Assembly (NCBI GenBank): GCA_029339195.1
Contig: JAPTJF010000555.1
Span: forward strand, 1 to 37,160
Length of the DNA: 37,160 nucleotides
Source: Micractinium sp. NFX-FRZ
Lineage: Eukaryota; Chlorophyta; Trebouxiophyceae; Chlorellales; Chlorellaceae
Direction: 5' to 3'
The translations under genes and the position numbers were made by a program. Positions within the stretch are counted from its first letter, which is position 1. The number at the start of each line of letters is the position of its first letter. Of the stretch, positions 19,601 through 29,200 are shown piece by piece. The notes beneath the pieces were generated by a model that had not been told where the DNA came from, did not search any database, and worked only from the letters and a program-made list of their open reading frames with translations.

Positions 19601-20855
19601 TGGTTGGTTTGGCTGGAAGGCCAGGCAGGCCCGCTCATCCCCTTTATCGACAGGTGGGCTGCAACTCCACCCCAGCCTGCACCGGTTGGCAGGGCGGGAT
19701 TCATTATGGGGCAGCCCTGTTGCGTGTGCTCTCGCTACACAGCGCCACACTCTTGCTGCTGCCCCTGATCCCCTCGTTGTATCCTCAAGCCTCCCATCCT
19801 GGCCGTCCACCATTCTTTCGCAGGGTGTGATCCACTTGACAGACAAGCAGGGCGTGTGCAAGCCGCCGCTGCGGCAGCTGGGCGAGGAGCAGCTTGAGGA
19901 CCCTTTTGTGCTCTCCTACCGGCGGGGGCTCTCCATTGTGGCGACCAGCCAGCAGCAGGCGGGCAGCAGCGGCAGTGGAGAGCAGGGCGGCACAAGTGAT
20001 GCAGAGGGCGACCGCCCTGCTGAGCTGGCGGTTGTGGAGACCGCCAGCGGGCGCCAGGTGGCGTCCTTCCGCCCCATGCAGCGCATTTGGGTGCAGCTGT
20101 CTGCAGACGGCAGCCGCGCTCACGGCCCCACCCTGCGCATGCGCCTGCTGGATGCCAGCCACCCAGCAGCAGCAGAGGCGGTTCGACAGCTGGCGGCGGC
20201 AGAGGCCGCCGCCGCAGCAGCAGCGCCCCCGGCAGCGGGGTCAGCAGCTACTGGCACGGGGGCAGCAGCGGCAGCGGGTTGTGGTAGTCTCCCTCGTGGC
20301 CCAGGGGGAGCAGTACGGCCGGCGTACCGCCCACCTGGCGTTGCACCGGCAGCAGCAGCAGCAGCCAGCAAGCCGGCGCCGCCGCCTGGGTTTGAGGCCC
20401 GGCCTGGTGGGACAGCAGCAGGGCCGGCAGCAGCAGCAGCAGCAGCAGCGGTGCAGGCATCGCAGGCCCTGCAAGTGGCTGCCAGCAACGGCGGCAGCGG
20501 CGGTCGGCAGCTGCCGGCGGATCCGGCGTCTTTAGCAGCACAGCTGCAGGCAGCTCTGGTGCAAGCCAGCGGCCCAGATGAGCGGCAGGCGCTTGCATGG
20601 CAGGCCACGCTGCCTCCCCTAGAGCAGCTTCCTGCCAGCAGCAGCAGCGCCCATGGGGCAGCAGGCGGCAGCGAGCAAAGGGAGGAGGCGGCGGTAGAAC
20701 GGGTGCTCAGGCGGCTGCAGGCACGGGCGGTGCGGCTGCAGCTGCGGGCGGCGACGGGCACCCCTGGGCGGGCGCGCACCGAGCGGCGCAGCGAGGCGGC
20801 GGCGGCGGCACGGCAGCAGCTGGTGGCCCTGCAGCAGCAGCTGGTACCGGGATGA
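10650..20855 (+). CDS. RRP44: Exosome catalytic subunit RRP44/DIS3, about 1,464 aa
   Basis: Exons: 10650-10697 (tentative), 10906-11154, 11458-11627, 11897-12968, 13300-13449, 13740-13823, 14126-14217, 14591-14644, 14873-14986, 15239-15410, 15922-16042, 16429-16513, 16970-17132, 17371-17454, 17694-17831, 18102-18270, 18732-18816, 19076-19310, 19487-19564, 19824-20855; all phases agree. The order is CR3-like Cys motif ([10 protein letters not shown]), PIN domain (about residues 50-180), Gln/Ala-rich insert, cold-shock domains, RNB domain with catalytic motif [12 protein letters not shown] (about residue 680), [17 protein letters not shown], an S1-like region, then an Ala/Gln-rich tail. RRP44 is the 3'-5' exoribonuclease (plus PIN endonuclease) of the nuclear and cytoplasmic RNA exosome. 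The PIN domain separates it from DIS3L2. The protein is much longer than the usual ~950 residues because of the insert and tail. Confidence 0.9.
12290..12415 (+). repeat. CAG/CAA-rich polyglutamine tract in RRP44
   Basis: Irregular cagcag and ccccag repeats encode a Gln/Pro-rich linker between the PIN domain and the first cold-shock domain. No domain is disrupted. Confidence 0.8.
13185..13229 (+). repeat. Echo of RRP44 exon 5 in the preceding intron
   Basis: Fifteen codons match exon positions 13306-13350, 121 bp upstream of the original. Eight bases differ, six at third positions and all six synonymous. The frame stays open through the copy. Confidence 0.75.
14218..14590 (+). other. GC-AG intron in RRP44
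   Basis: The upstream exon must end ...CTCAG to keep phase 2 with the next exon (AG+G), so the intron starts gcgagc rather than gt. The acceptor is ccctgcag. The joined peptide [14 protein letters not shown] fits the second cold-shock domain of the family. Confidence 0.7.
15484..15528 (+). repeat. Echo of RRP44 exon 10 end
   Basis: Fifteen codons copy the exon 10 end ([13 protein letters not shown] region) as [13 protein letters not shown], 118 bp downstream. The donor is changed to cagccg, so splicing from it is unlikely. Confidence 0.8.
15668..15853 (+). repeat. Two echoes of RRP44 exon 11 with acceptors
   Basis: Copies start at 15668 and 15782, each after a preserved gcag acceptor; the real exon starts at 15922. 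Spacings are 114 and 140 bp. Copy 1 has a one-base insertion after ACCACCGTC, and copy 2 a one-base insertion leading to TGA. The first ~17 codons of copy 2 are almost identical to the exon ([10 protein letters not shown]). Confidence 0.85.
16542..16564 (+). repeat. Short echo of RRP44 exon 12 end
   Basis: caggacgtgtggttt repeats exon bases 16482-16496, 67 bp downstream of the original. Confidence 0.6.
16849..16905 (+). repeat. Echo of RRP44 exon 13 start
   Basis: Copy of the exon beginning at 16970, including its catgcag acceptor, 121 bp upstream. Over the first 12 codons five of six differences are synonymous third-position changes ([11 protein letters not shown] versus [11 protein letters not shown]). 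Divergence increases after that. Confidence 0.85.
17200..17257 (+). repeat. Echo of RRP44 exon 13 end
   Basis: Copies the [21 protein letters not shown] segment 125 bp downstream. It has one inserted base, several third-position changes and a lost AG before the donor-like gtg. Confidence 0.75.
17887..17930 (+). repeat. Echo across RRP44 exon 15 donor
   Basis: Copies about 19 exonic bases plus the first ~25 intronic bases, 74 bp downstream. The duplicated unit therefore spans the exon-intron junction. Confidence 0.6.
18353..18580 (+). repeat. Two tandem echoes of RRP44 exon 16 end with functional-looking donors
   Basis: The exon end EAEYFCTG|gtgagc (donor 18271) recurs with donors at 18406 and 18538, a period of about 133 bp that includes intronic flank. 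The second copy differs from the exon only at synonymous sites over its last ~11 codons. Both keep gtgagc. Confidence 0.9.
18976..19000 (+). repeat. Echo of RRP44 exon 18 start
   Basis: YADVVV-coding bases occur 100 bp before the real exon start at 19076, after an agcag acceptor. Two synonymous third-position changes precede an in-frame TGA. Confidence 0.75.
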
Positions 20856-21183
20856 TGACCCTTTGTCGGTGTCGCCCTGGCTGAATGTGTTAAAGGTTGA
20901 ATACTGTCACCATGTGTTAGAGCGCCGCCAGTGCTATTGGGCACATTCAGTTGGCTTTTGATTGAAAGCGGCCTATGCGCATTGAACACCCATGGGAATG
21001 CTGTGGGAAGTGCTTTGCATGCGTCTTTGTGAGTCGAATGTTGAAGGACACCCACTGTTATGCAAACGCTCCAAGTGTGGCTTCTTTCTGCCTCGTGCCT
21101 CGATGTCACCGCCGCGGGGCCCTATTTGCGTCGGCTGGCCTATTGGATGCTTGCGGCGCGTGTTGTAGCGCTGCTCGCGGAAG
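20856..21183. other. Intergenic, RRP44 to U-box gene
   Basis: No gene seen in 328 bases. It should contain the RRP44 3' UTR and the U-box promoter. No TGTAA signal was found here for RRP44. Confidence 0.5.
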
Positions 21184-22734
21184 ATGTCGAGCCACAGGTA
21201 TGGCCTGGCGCTCTTGGGAGTGGCGGCGGCGGGAGTCGGCATCGCTGTGCTCATCACGCACCGGCCGTGGGAGAAATGGAAGCGGAGCCGGACCGCGTAC
21301 GCGGGGCGGCCCGGTAAGAGGGACAGCGAGCGGCTGGCACCCTCCGACGCCCCCGCCAGCGCGCCCGACCTACAGCGGCAGGGATCACCTGCTGCACGCT
21401 ACACACTCTGACACCACTGCCTTAATGCGATCCCTTGAGTATTGCAGCAGATGCTGTGACTACACTGGGGCCTGGCAGCCTGCAGGAGATGCAGGAACGG
21501 TTGCAGATTCAGGAGCTGCGGCTGGAGCACCCGGTGCAGCGGCACAGGCTGGAGGTGGCTCGGAGCATCTCCAGTCTGCAGCAGGAGGCCGTTGAGATCA
21601 GCGACGAAGTGTTCCGCACCATGCGCAGGGAGCGAGGGGTGGCGCTGCGGGGCAAGGTGCAGGCGCTTGCAAGCAGGCTGGAGGGCGTGGTGGCAAGGCT
21701 GGATGAGCTGCCCGTCGGCTCTCGTGAGTGGGCTGCGCTCCATAGCTTTGCTGCTGCTGGCACCCGGCTGCATGAATGCATGGGCCGGCCAGCAAACGAG
21801 AGTGCCGGCGGCATGTATGCACCCTGCGCTGCTTGTGGCGTAGCAGGCATGGACGCTGCGCTCTGCTCGGTGCCCGGCTGCTGTGTGCCCATCCCTCTCC
21901 TCCTGCTGTGGTGCTGCGCCCAACCGCACCGCTGCCAAATTGTGCCCGCCTCAATGCCCAGACGCCACTTGCCCTTATTTTTGCTTGCCTCTTCATAACA
22001 ACCGCTACACCTCTCCCGCCGCCTTGCAGGGTACCCCGCAACGATGCACCTGCGCGTGACGAGGCGCGATGCCATCACGAGCATTCAGGGGGACAGGCGG
22101 CGATCGACGCGTTCCTGCGAGACCTGCATGATGTGGCGGGCGCCGTGGGCAAGCTGAATGGGCTGCTGGACGCCCTGTGCGAGCAGCACGAGGAGTTCAG
22201 ATGCCCTGTGCTGCTTGACATCATGCGGCGGCCGGTGAAAGTGGCCACGGGCAAGGTCTTTGAGGCGTCTGCGCTGCGGGACCACCGGGAGCGGGAGGAG
22301 GCGCGCACCCGCCAGCCCGCGCGGTGCCCGCTGACGCGCGCGCCGATCCCGCGGGAGAGGGTGGGTGGGCGGGTGAAGGTTCAGGGTTTGGATTGCTGGG
22401 CGATTGTGCCCGCTTGCGTAGCCGATCCTGCCAGAGAGGGTGGGTGGGCGGGTGAAGGTTCAGTCTGGGATTGCTGGGCGATTGTGCCCGCTTACAGAGC
22501 CGGGCTCGTGGGGCACTGGGCATGCATGCATGGGTGCCGGCACACCCGGCTGTTCCCCACCCTGTCAATATCCAGCTTTTATGCCCGCCTGCTCCGCTGG
22601 TGCAGGACCAGGTCGATGGCGCGCTTCAGAGGAGAATCAACCGGGCAGTGGAGGATTCCATTTACGAGCAGGCCGCCGGTGAGGCGGAGCGGGCGGCAAT
22701 GCTGCGCGCGTGGCGGCAGCAGCTGGCGGCCTGA
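21184..22734 (+). CDS. Membrane-anchored U-box protein, about 268 aa
   Basis: Exons 21184-21313, 21448-21723, 22089-22360, 22606-22734; phases agree. A hydrophobic segment at residues 7-25 (GLALLGVAAAGVGIAVLI) predicts one N-terminal membrane span. A helical, charged middle region follows (about residues 45-135). The U-box lies at about residues 170-227, starting EFRCPVLLDIM, with VATGKVFEASAL and CPLTRAPI, typical of the U-box fold (a RING-like fold without zinc ligands). A short charged tail ends the protein. U-box proteins are usually E3 ubiquitin ligases that recruit E2; substrate and membrane are unknown. The exon 2/3 junction is the least certain: an acceptor at 22029 would break the frame, whereas the one at 22088 keeps it. 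Confidence 0.75.
22421..22505 (+). repeat. Tandem echo of U-box exon 3 donor
   Basis: A 79-bp unit (exon end 22342-22360 plus intron) repeats at 22421-22439 onward. It includes gagagg|gtgggtgggcgggtga and gattgctgggcgattgtgcc. The duplicate keeps a donor. Confidence 0.9.
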
Positions 22735-23285
22735 CAGTTATTCAGGGTTTGAACTATGCTAGGGTTTGAACCGGCAGCTTGCCTGGGAGGCAACAAGGCA
22801 GGTGAGTTGAGTCGCTTGATGTGTCAAATGTACCCTGTAACGCTCTGCGGCGTAAATTCATTAGAGCGCTGTCAGTCCAGGATGTGGTGCTGTGTACTGT
22901 GTACCGCCGGGCTGCCAGGCAGTGACAGCCAGCTGCTGGCTGCATCTTCGAGCAGCTTCAATGGCTGCAGTGCCTATTGTTGGGGGGCCATTGTTGATTG
23001 ATTTACAGTACTCTCGGATTACCTCCCACGCTGCTTCACGCCTTGATGTACAGCGCGGGCGCGCGGGCTCCACTGTGCTCCATCATGCCGACTCAGCGGC
23101 ACATGGCGGCGCGGAAGGGCAGCTGCATTCCTATCCGGCGCATACCCGCCGTTTTGCCGGTGTTCCTCTGTATTCCCTACTCAAGTTGTAGTTAGCAGCA
23201 AGTAGTTAGGCAGGAGCCCGCACGCCATTAGAGCGCGCCGGGTGGTTGAGTGAGCCGGGCCGGCGGCCTCCCGCTGCGTGTAGCC
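22735..23285. other. Intergenic, U-box gene to kinase
   Basis: No exon supported. It contains a TGTAA signal for the U-box gene and the putative kinase promoter. Confidence 0.5.
22836..22840 (+). terminator. TGTAA poly(A) signal, U-box gene
   Basis: Lies about 100 bases past the stop codon; use is inferred. Confidence 0.5.
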
Positions 23286-26200
23286 ATGAATATCGCCGTG
23301 CCTCGTCTCGTCGCAGATTGCATCACGGCGGCCTCAGGTAGGCCGCGAGGTTGGTTGTGAACACATGTTGAGAGGGGCGGCTTGCAGGCTGCGTGCCGGG
23401 CCGTTGCTCATCTGAAATGCATGTTGACGCGCCCCTGGTGCTTCAGGAGCGACCAGGGCATAGATAGCGACAGTCCGAGGAGTAGGGCTCTCGCCGCTTG
23501 CGGGCGGCGGGCGGTAGCGGCACAGCCCCGACCTCCGTGCCAGCCCACAGCCATGGCGGTGCTGCTGGTGCTGGTCATCGTGCTCCCGCCGCTCCTCTTG
23601 TTGCTGGGAGTGGGACTCGGTGTGGCAGGCGCCCGCTGGTGGGCGGCACGGCACAGCCACGGCCGCGCAACCGCGCAGCGGCCAGCACCCAGCGATGAAG
23701 AAGCGGCGACAGAGGCAGCCGACTGCTCGCTGACAGTGGCGGCTGGCCCACCCTCCACAGCATCCACGCTCGCTCTGCCGCCCGGACGCAAGGACAGCTG
23801 CAGCCCCGGCAAGCAGCTGCTGCCCCCAGGCATCCACATTGTCGCCTCCAGCGCCTCTTTCCAGCCACCCAGCCTTTCGGCGCACTCCAGCGAGGCAGGC
23901 CTGCCGCTGGGCCTGCGCCTGGCGTCGCCCTCGGTGCCCCGCATGCACACGGGGAGCCAGCAGCTGCGCCCTGCGCCGCTGCGCATGCCCAGCGACAGCC
24001 GCGATGACGCTGCAGCGGCGGCGGGCGCCACGCTGGGGCCGCCCGGCTCCACTGCCGGCGGCAGTGGCAGCCTGAGCCCTGGCGGTGGCGGCGGTAGCAA
24101 GGCGTGCCCCAGCCTGGCGGGTGGCAGCGATGCTGGGCGCCACCGCAAGACTGCATCTATGGACATTGGGCACCTGGGGCGTGCGGGGCCAGCTGTCATC
24201 AACCAGGCAAGTCATGTGTGCAGTACGGCCCTCGGCCGGCCGCTTGGGTGGTTGGCTTGTTGCGGGCAGCTGAGCGCCGTCCGCTTGCAAGCTGCCAAGG
24301 GAGGAGTGCAGCGCACATACGTTCAGCCTGGTAGATGCAGCAACTAGCAGGCTAGCGGATGTGAAGGTTGCCGCTGCCCGCCGACTCGCAGCACACCTGC
24401 CCAACCGCTGCGCACTCTACCCTGCCCAGGACCAGGCCCGGTACCCCCCAGCAGACTCTGTACATGTTGTCTGCTGCTTCTGCTTCACTTAAGCGGTACT
24501 GCTTACTCCCTAAAAACGTGCCCTCTGCCCACACCCCATCCTCGTCCACTCCTGCAGGTGATGGATGACTGGGAGACGGCCAGCACTCTGTACCGCATCA
24601 TGTCCCTGGACACCTTCAACCTGCCCAGCCCGCAGCAGCAGCAGGCAGCCCTGGCGGGCCTGCTGTCCCCCGCCGCCGCCGCGCTGTTCAGCCCGGTGGT
24701 GGGCAGCGCCGGTGCGGGTGGCGGCGGCGGTGGCGGTGGCGGCAGCGGTGGTGCATCACAGCTGGCAGCGGTGCCCTCTGGGGAGGTGCACATGGATGAG
24801 ATCGACTTGATGGAGTGCATCGGCAAAGGCGGGCATGGGTGAGTCGGCCCAAGTGGCGGACAGTGCAGCTGGGACGGTGGGAAGGCGACTGTCGTCGAGT
24901 TAGGGCCAGTTTCAGACAGTTATGCTTGTGAGGCCTTCGACAGCCTGACAGCCATGCGTGCCTGCCGCCTGGCGCCCGCTGTTACCTGCATGCGACTCGC
25001 ATGTGACAGCAAACTTTATTCCCTCTTTCTTCCCTCGGTGATTCGGCCCACTGCCGTGCAGCTGCGTGTACAAGGCCAGCTGGCGGGGCGCCGGCGTGGC
25101 GGTCAAGTACATTGTCTGCCCCACGGACGACTCCAACAGCCTGGGGCGCGCGATCCGCGAGGTGGGGCAGGGAGGGCAGCTTGGCCTCCTGCGGCTGAAT
25201 CAGGGCGCCGGTTGGCTGGGCAGCTGCCAGGGCGGGTCCCCCCGTCTCCGGCCCTGCCCCTTCTCTTCCCCCACCCACATCTCAACGCGATCTTGCCCTC
25301 GTCCTTCCCTCACCCCCAGGTGGTGCTGTCCAAGAAGATGAGCCACCCCAATGTGGTGCAGTGCTACTCCTGGACAATTTTGACAGGTGGGACGGGTGGT
25401 GCGTGCAGCACCTGGGCGGCGCGGCATGCCTGCAAGCAGGGAGCCGGCGCATGCGGTGCCGCCATTGTTGGGGCCAGCTGGCTGTGCCTGCAGGTGTAGC
25501 CCCAGCCTGCCCTCAGCTTACCTCCTGCTTCTGCCCGGCCGTTGATGCCCACATCTCTGAGTGCGCCTCCCCCCTGCCCTGCCCTGCGCTGCTCCTCCTC
25601 TCGCTCCTCCCCCTGCAGGGCCCGACCCCAACAACGGGCGCGCCAGCCCTGCCATCCGCTCCGGCCTCAGCTCCCCGCGCGAGCAGTCCTTCACCAGCCG
25701 GCGGCGGGGGCAGGTCACCGGGCGCTCCAGCCTGGAGCTGCTGCGCCCCTCCAGCGGCGGGGCAGGCAGCCCGGGGATCGCACGGCGGGGGCTGGACCTG
25801 CGCTTCAATGCTGTGGCCGGCGGGGGTGAGTGCGGCAGCCGCCTGCAGGGCAGCCTGGCGGTGAGGGAGGGTGTGCGGTGTGGGGCCTGTGCCTCTGGGC
25901 TGCTGTGCCCTACCTCCCTGCAGTGCAGGTACGACAAGTGTGCAGGCTGTCGGCGCGGTATGGACGTGTGTGCAAGTATCCTGAACCATCCATGTGCAGT
26001 ATGCTGGGGCCTGCTGCACGTGTTCATAGCGCCACCTGTGCGCCCGCCCCGCCCCCTGCAGGCCCCATGCGTGCCATCTCTGGGCCCACGCTGCACCGGA
26101 TCACCGAGCGCCCCACCCAGGAGGGGAGCACCCTGCAGCAGGAGGTGGAGGCTGCGGTGGGGCGGCCGTCACCTGCAGATCTGGAGGCAGCAGCGGCAGT

Positions 26201-29200
26201 AGGGGAGGCGCAGGCGGGGTCTGCCCTTCTTGGTGCAGCAGTCCAGCCAGTCAGGCTGCTCGCCCCGCAGCTGACAGTGGAAGTGGTGGAGGAGTTGGTG
26301 GCAGAGGCGGCCGCAGAGCGTGGTGCAGAGCAGGCGGGCGCAGGCCCCAGCGGGCAGGCATCGCCCGACGTGCCGGCGGCAGCGTGCTTTGCCAGCAGCA
26401 AGCAGCTGAAGCTGCACCTGCCGCTGCCGCCCAGCAGCGTCAGCCCCAGCAGCAGCCCAGGCATTCAGGCAGTGCATGTCCCGCCTGCTGACGCGGGCAG
26501 CTTGAGCACGCCAGACGGCCTGGCAGCTGCAGAGTGCGCTGCGGGCCCGTCGGCAGCCACCTCTCCTGACCACCACCGGTCGGATGCCTGCAGCGTCGAG
26601 CCTGCCAGCCTGCCGGCCTCCCCCTTTGCCTCCGACGCAGTGCAGTCCCTGCCCCTGCGGCGCACCGCCAGCGGACGCTGCAGCGCCGCCCCGCGCCAGC
26701 TGCTGCTGCCGGTGCTCGACGGTGCCGCGCCTGGCGGCAGCAGCAGCCCAGGTGCAGGTGCAGCGCCACAGCAGCAGCTTTACGCGCATCAGCAACTGCA
26801 GCGGCAGACGCAGTGGCAACCACAGCAGCAAGAACAGCAGCTGCAGCAGCAGCAGCAGGAGCAGCAGTACATGCCGCTGGTACAGCTTCCGGCGGTGCGG
26901 CCGCAGTCTTCGGAGGAGGATGAGGGGGAGGATGTGTATGCTCGTTACGGCAGCTATGAAGAGATGGTTTCCCACTTCCAGCAGCTGGCCGCTGAGGGAC
27001 AGCAGCAGCAGCAGCAGCAGGAGGTGGGAGGGGGCGACGAGGAGGCGCTGCTTGCGGCGGCGGAGGCGGGCATGATGCGGTTAGGCAGCCTGCGTGCGGA
27101 TGCCACAGACAGCTTTGCCGTCACCGCCGCTTCGTCCTTCTCAGGTGGGCGGCCCGTGGCGGTTCTGTACTGCGCATGGCAGGCATGTGGGCTTGGCTGA
27201 CTTGTGCACACTGTGGAGTGTGCACAGTGTGGGCCAGCTGGGCGCACAATCTGTCAGCGCGTGGCCTGCCCGCCCTTGGCTGTACGCGCACCTCGCCACC
27301 GTACCCCAACCCTCATTCTTGCCCCTGCCCCTGTCCCTGCAGACGTTTTGAGCATGAGCGGTTTCATGCTGGAGAACTCACACGGAGAGGCGCTAGCACT
27401 CTCCCTGCCCTCCTCGCCACGCCACAACGGCAGCGGCTATGGGCAGCAGCAGATGCGGTCGGGGCAGAGCAGCTGCTTCCACCCCTCGCACGTCCCCTCT
27501 GCCGCCAGCTCCCGCCCAGCCACACCGCGCACCGGCCCCACGGCGGCGGCTGTGCTCAACGGGCTGAGCCGTCTGGCGCGGGCAGCATCTGCGGCACCCA
27601 ATGCGGCCAGCAGCGGGTTGAGTCCCAGCCTGGACGTGCAGCTGGCAGCCAACATGCCGCCGCCGGCGTGGCACGTCTCGCCAGCAGGCGCAGTAGGCGC
27701 AGCAGGCGCAGTAGGCGCAGTAGGCGCAGTAGGCGCAGCAGCAGAGGGCGCAGCAGAGGCAGCGGTGGAGGATGAGGCGGCAGAGTCTGATGCCGCCGAC
27801 TTCTCCCTGCCTAGCTCCCAATCAGGCAGCCGTTCAAGCAGCAGCGATACAGAGGGAGAGCAGCAGGGGCAGCCTCAGGAAGGGCAGTTGAGGGAGCAGT
27901 GGCAGCGCGGCAGTGAAGACGTGCCGGCGGTTGAGTCAAGCGGGCAGGCCCGGCCGGCCGGCCTGCGGCACAGCAGCACAGTGTCGCTGAACGTCTGGCA
28001 CCCACCGGCGGCGGACGGGCAGGCCGTGGGTGTGCTGGCAGGCGGCGCAGACAGCACACAACATGGGCAGCACGGCGGGTCTGCTTCCGTGCCTGGGCTG
28101 GCTGCCAGGGAGGTTGCGGCGCTCGCAGCCGGCCAAGAGCAGCAGCTGGCCCTGCCTGGCGGCAGCGGCAGGTGCACCAGCGGCACCGTCACGCCGCGCC
28201 TGTGCAGCCTGTCAAACCTTGGGCCGGCTGGCGGCGGGTCCCCGCTGGCGCCTGAGGGCTCGCCTCGGGTCACGCCACGCCAGCAGAGCGTGCGCAGCCT
28301 TGGACTGCAGGTGCGCTCGCTGCTGATGCTTGGGGCCACGGTTAGGGTATGGTGCTGGTGCAGGGCTGGAGCTGCAGGGAGGGCAGGCAGGCAGGCAGGC
28401 TGTCGGTGTGTGCAGCTGCAGTTCTCCAGATTCCCCATTCGTGGCTTGTCCATTGGCCCCGCCTGCAGGTGTCCCCCCGGGCAGAGAGCGCACGCTCCCT
28501 GGGCCGTGGCGCCGGCAGCGGCCGTCGGCGGGTGGAGGAGCTTCGGGAGGAGGCGGTGGCCGGCAGCGGTGCCGCCGACGGCCCCACCAGCTGTGACCGC
28601 CTGTCCCTGGGGTCACATAACGACTCCTTTAACTCCGAGGAGGGCTTTGGCTCGCCCGTCAAGCAGAGATGTGCGTGTGGGGGAAGCGGGGCCTGGTGGC
28701 GCACCCGCCTGGCGTAGTGCGGCTCCTTGTCTGACCCGGGCCTTCAGCTGCGCACAAAACCAAGTCACCCCCCCCCCCCCATTGGACCTCCCTTCACCAT
28801 ACCTCCCACCTCCTCCCCCCCATCAGGCGGCGGCGTCAAGGATGTGTTCCAGCTGGAGGAGCTGCAGCTGTCTGGGCAGGATGCGCTGATGGTGGTGGTC
28901 ATGGAATTCTGCGACCTGGGTGGGTGGGGCGGGCGGGTGGGGGGGGAGGCTGCCAGCAACCATGCCTGCTGATTGGGGGCGGGCGGGTGGGTGGGGTGGG
29001 GGAGCCTGCCGCCAACCATGCTTCAACCAACCAGGTGGGCGGGAGGGTCTGGCACCAGCCATGTCTGCTGTTGGCTGGCTGGGCTGGGCTGTAGGGCAAG
29101 AGGATGGACAAATGGGGCATACAGTTGCGAGTCAAAAGGCATGCTTGGAACGCTGCAGCTTGCGTTCGCTGCGACCTGGGTGGGTGGGGGGAGCTGCCAG

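Noticed and set aside
10650..20855. Assignment as DIS3L2 rather than RRP44/DIS3
   Set aside because: DIS3L2 lacks the N-terminal PIN domain and the [14 protein letters not shown] Cys motif seen here.
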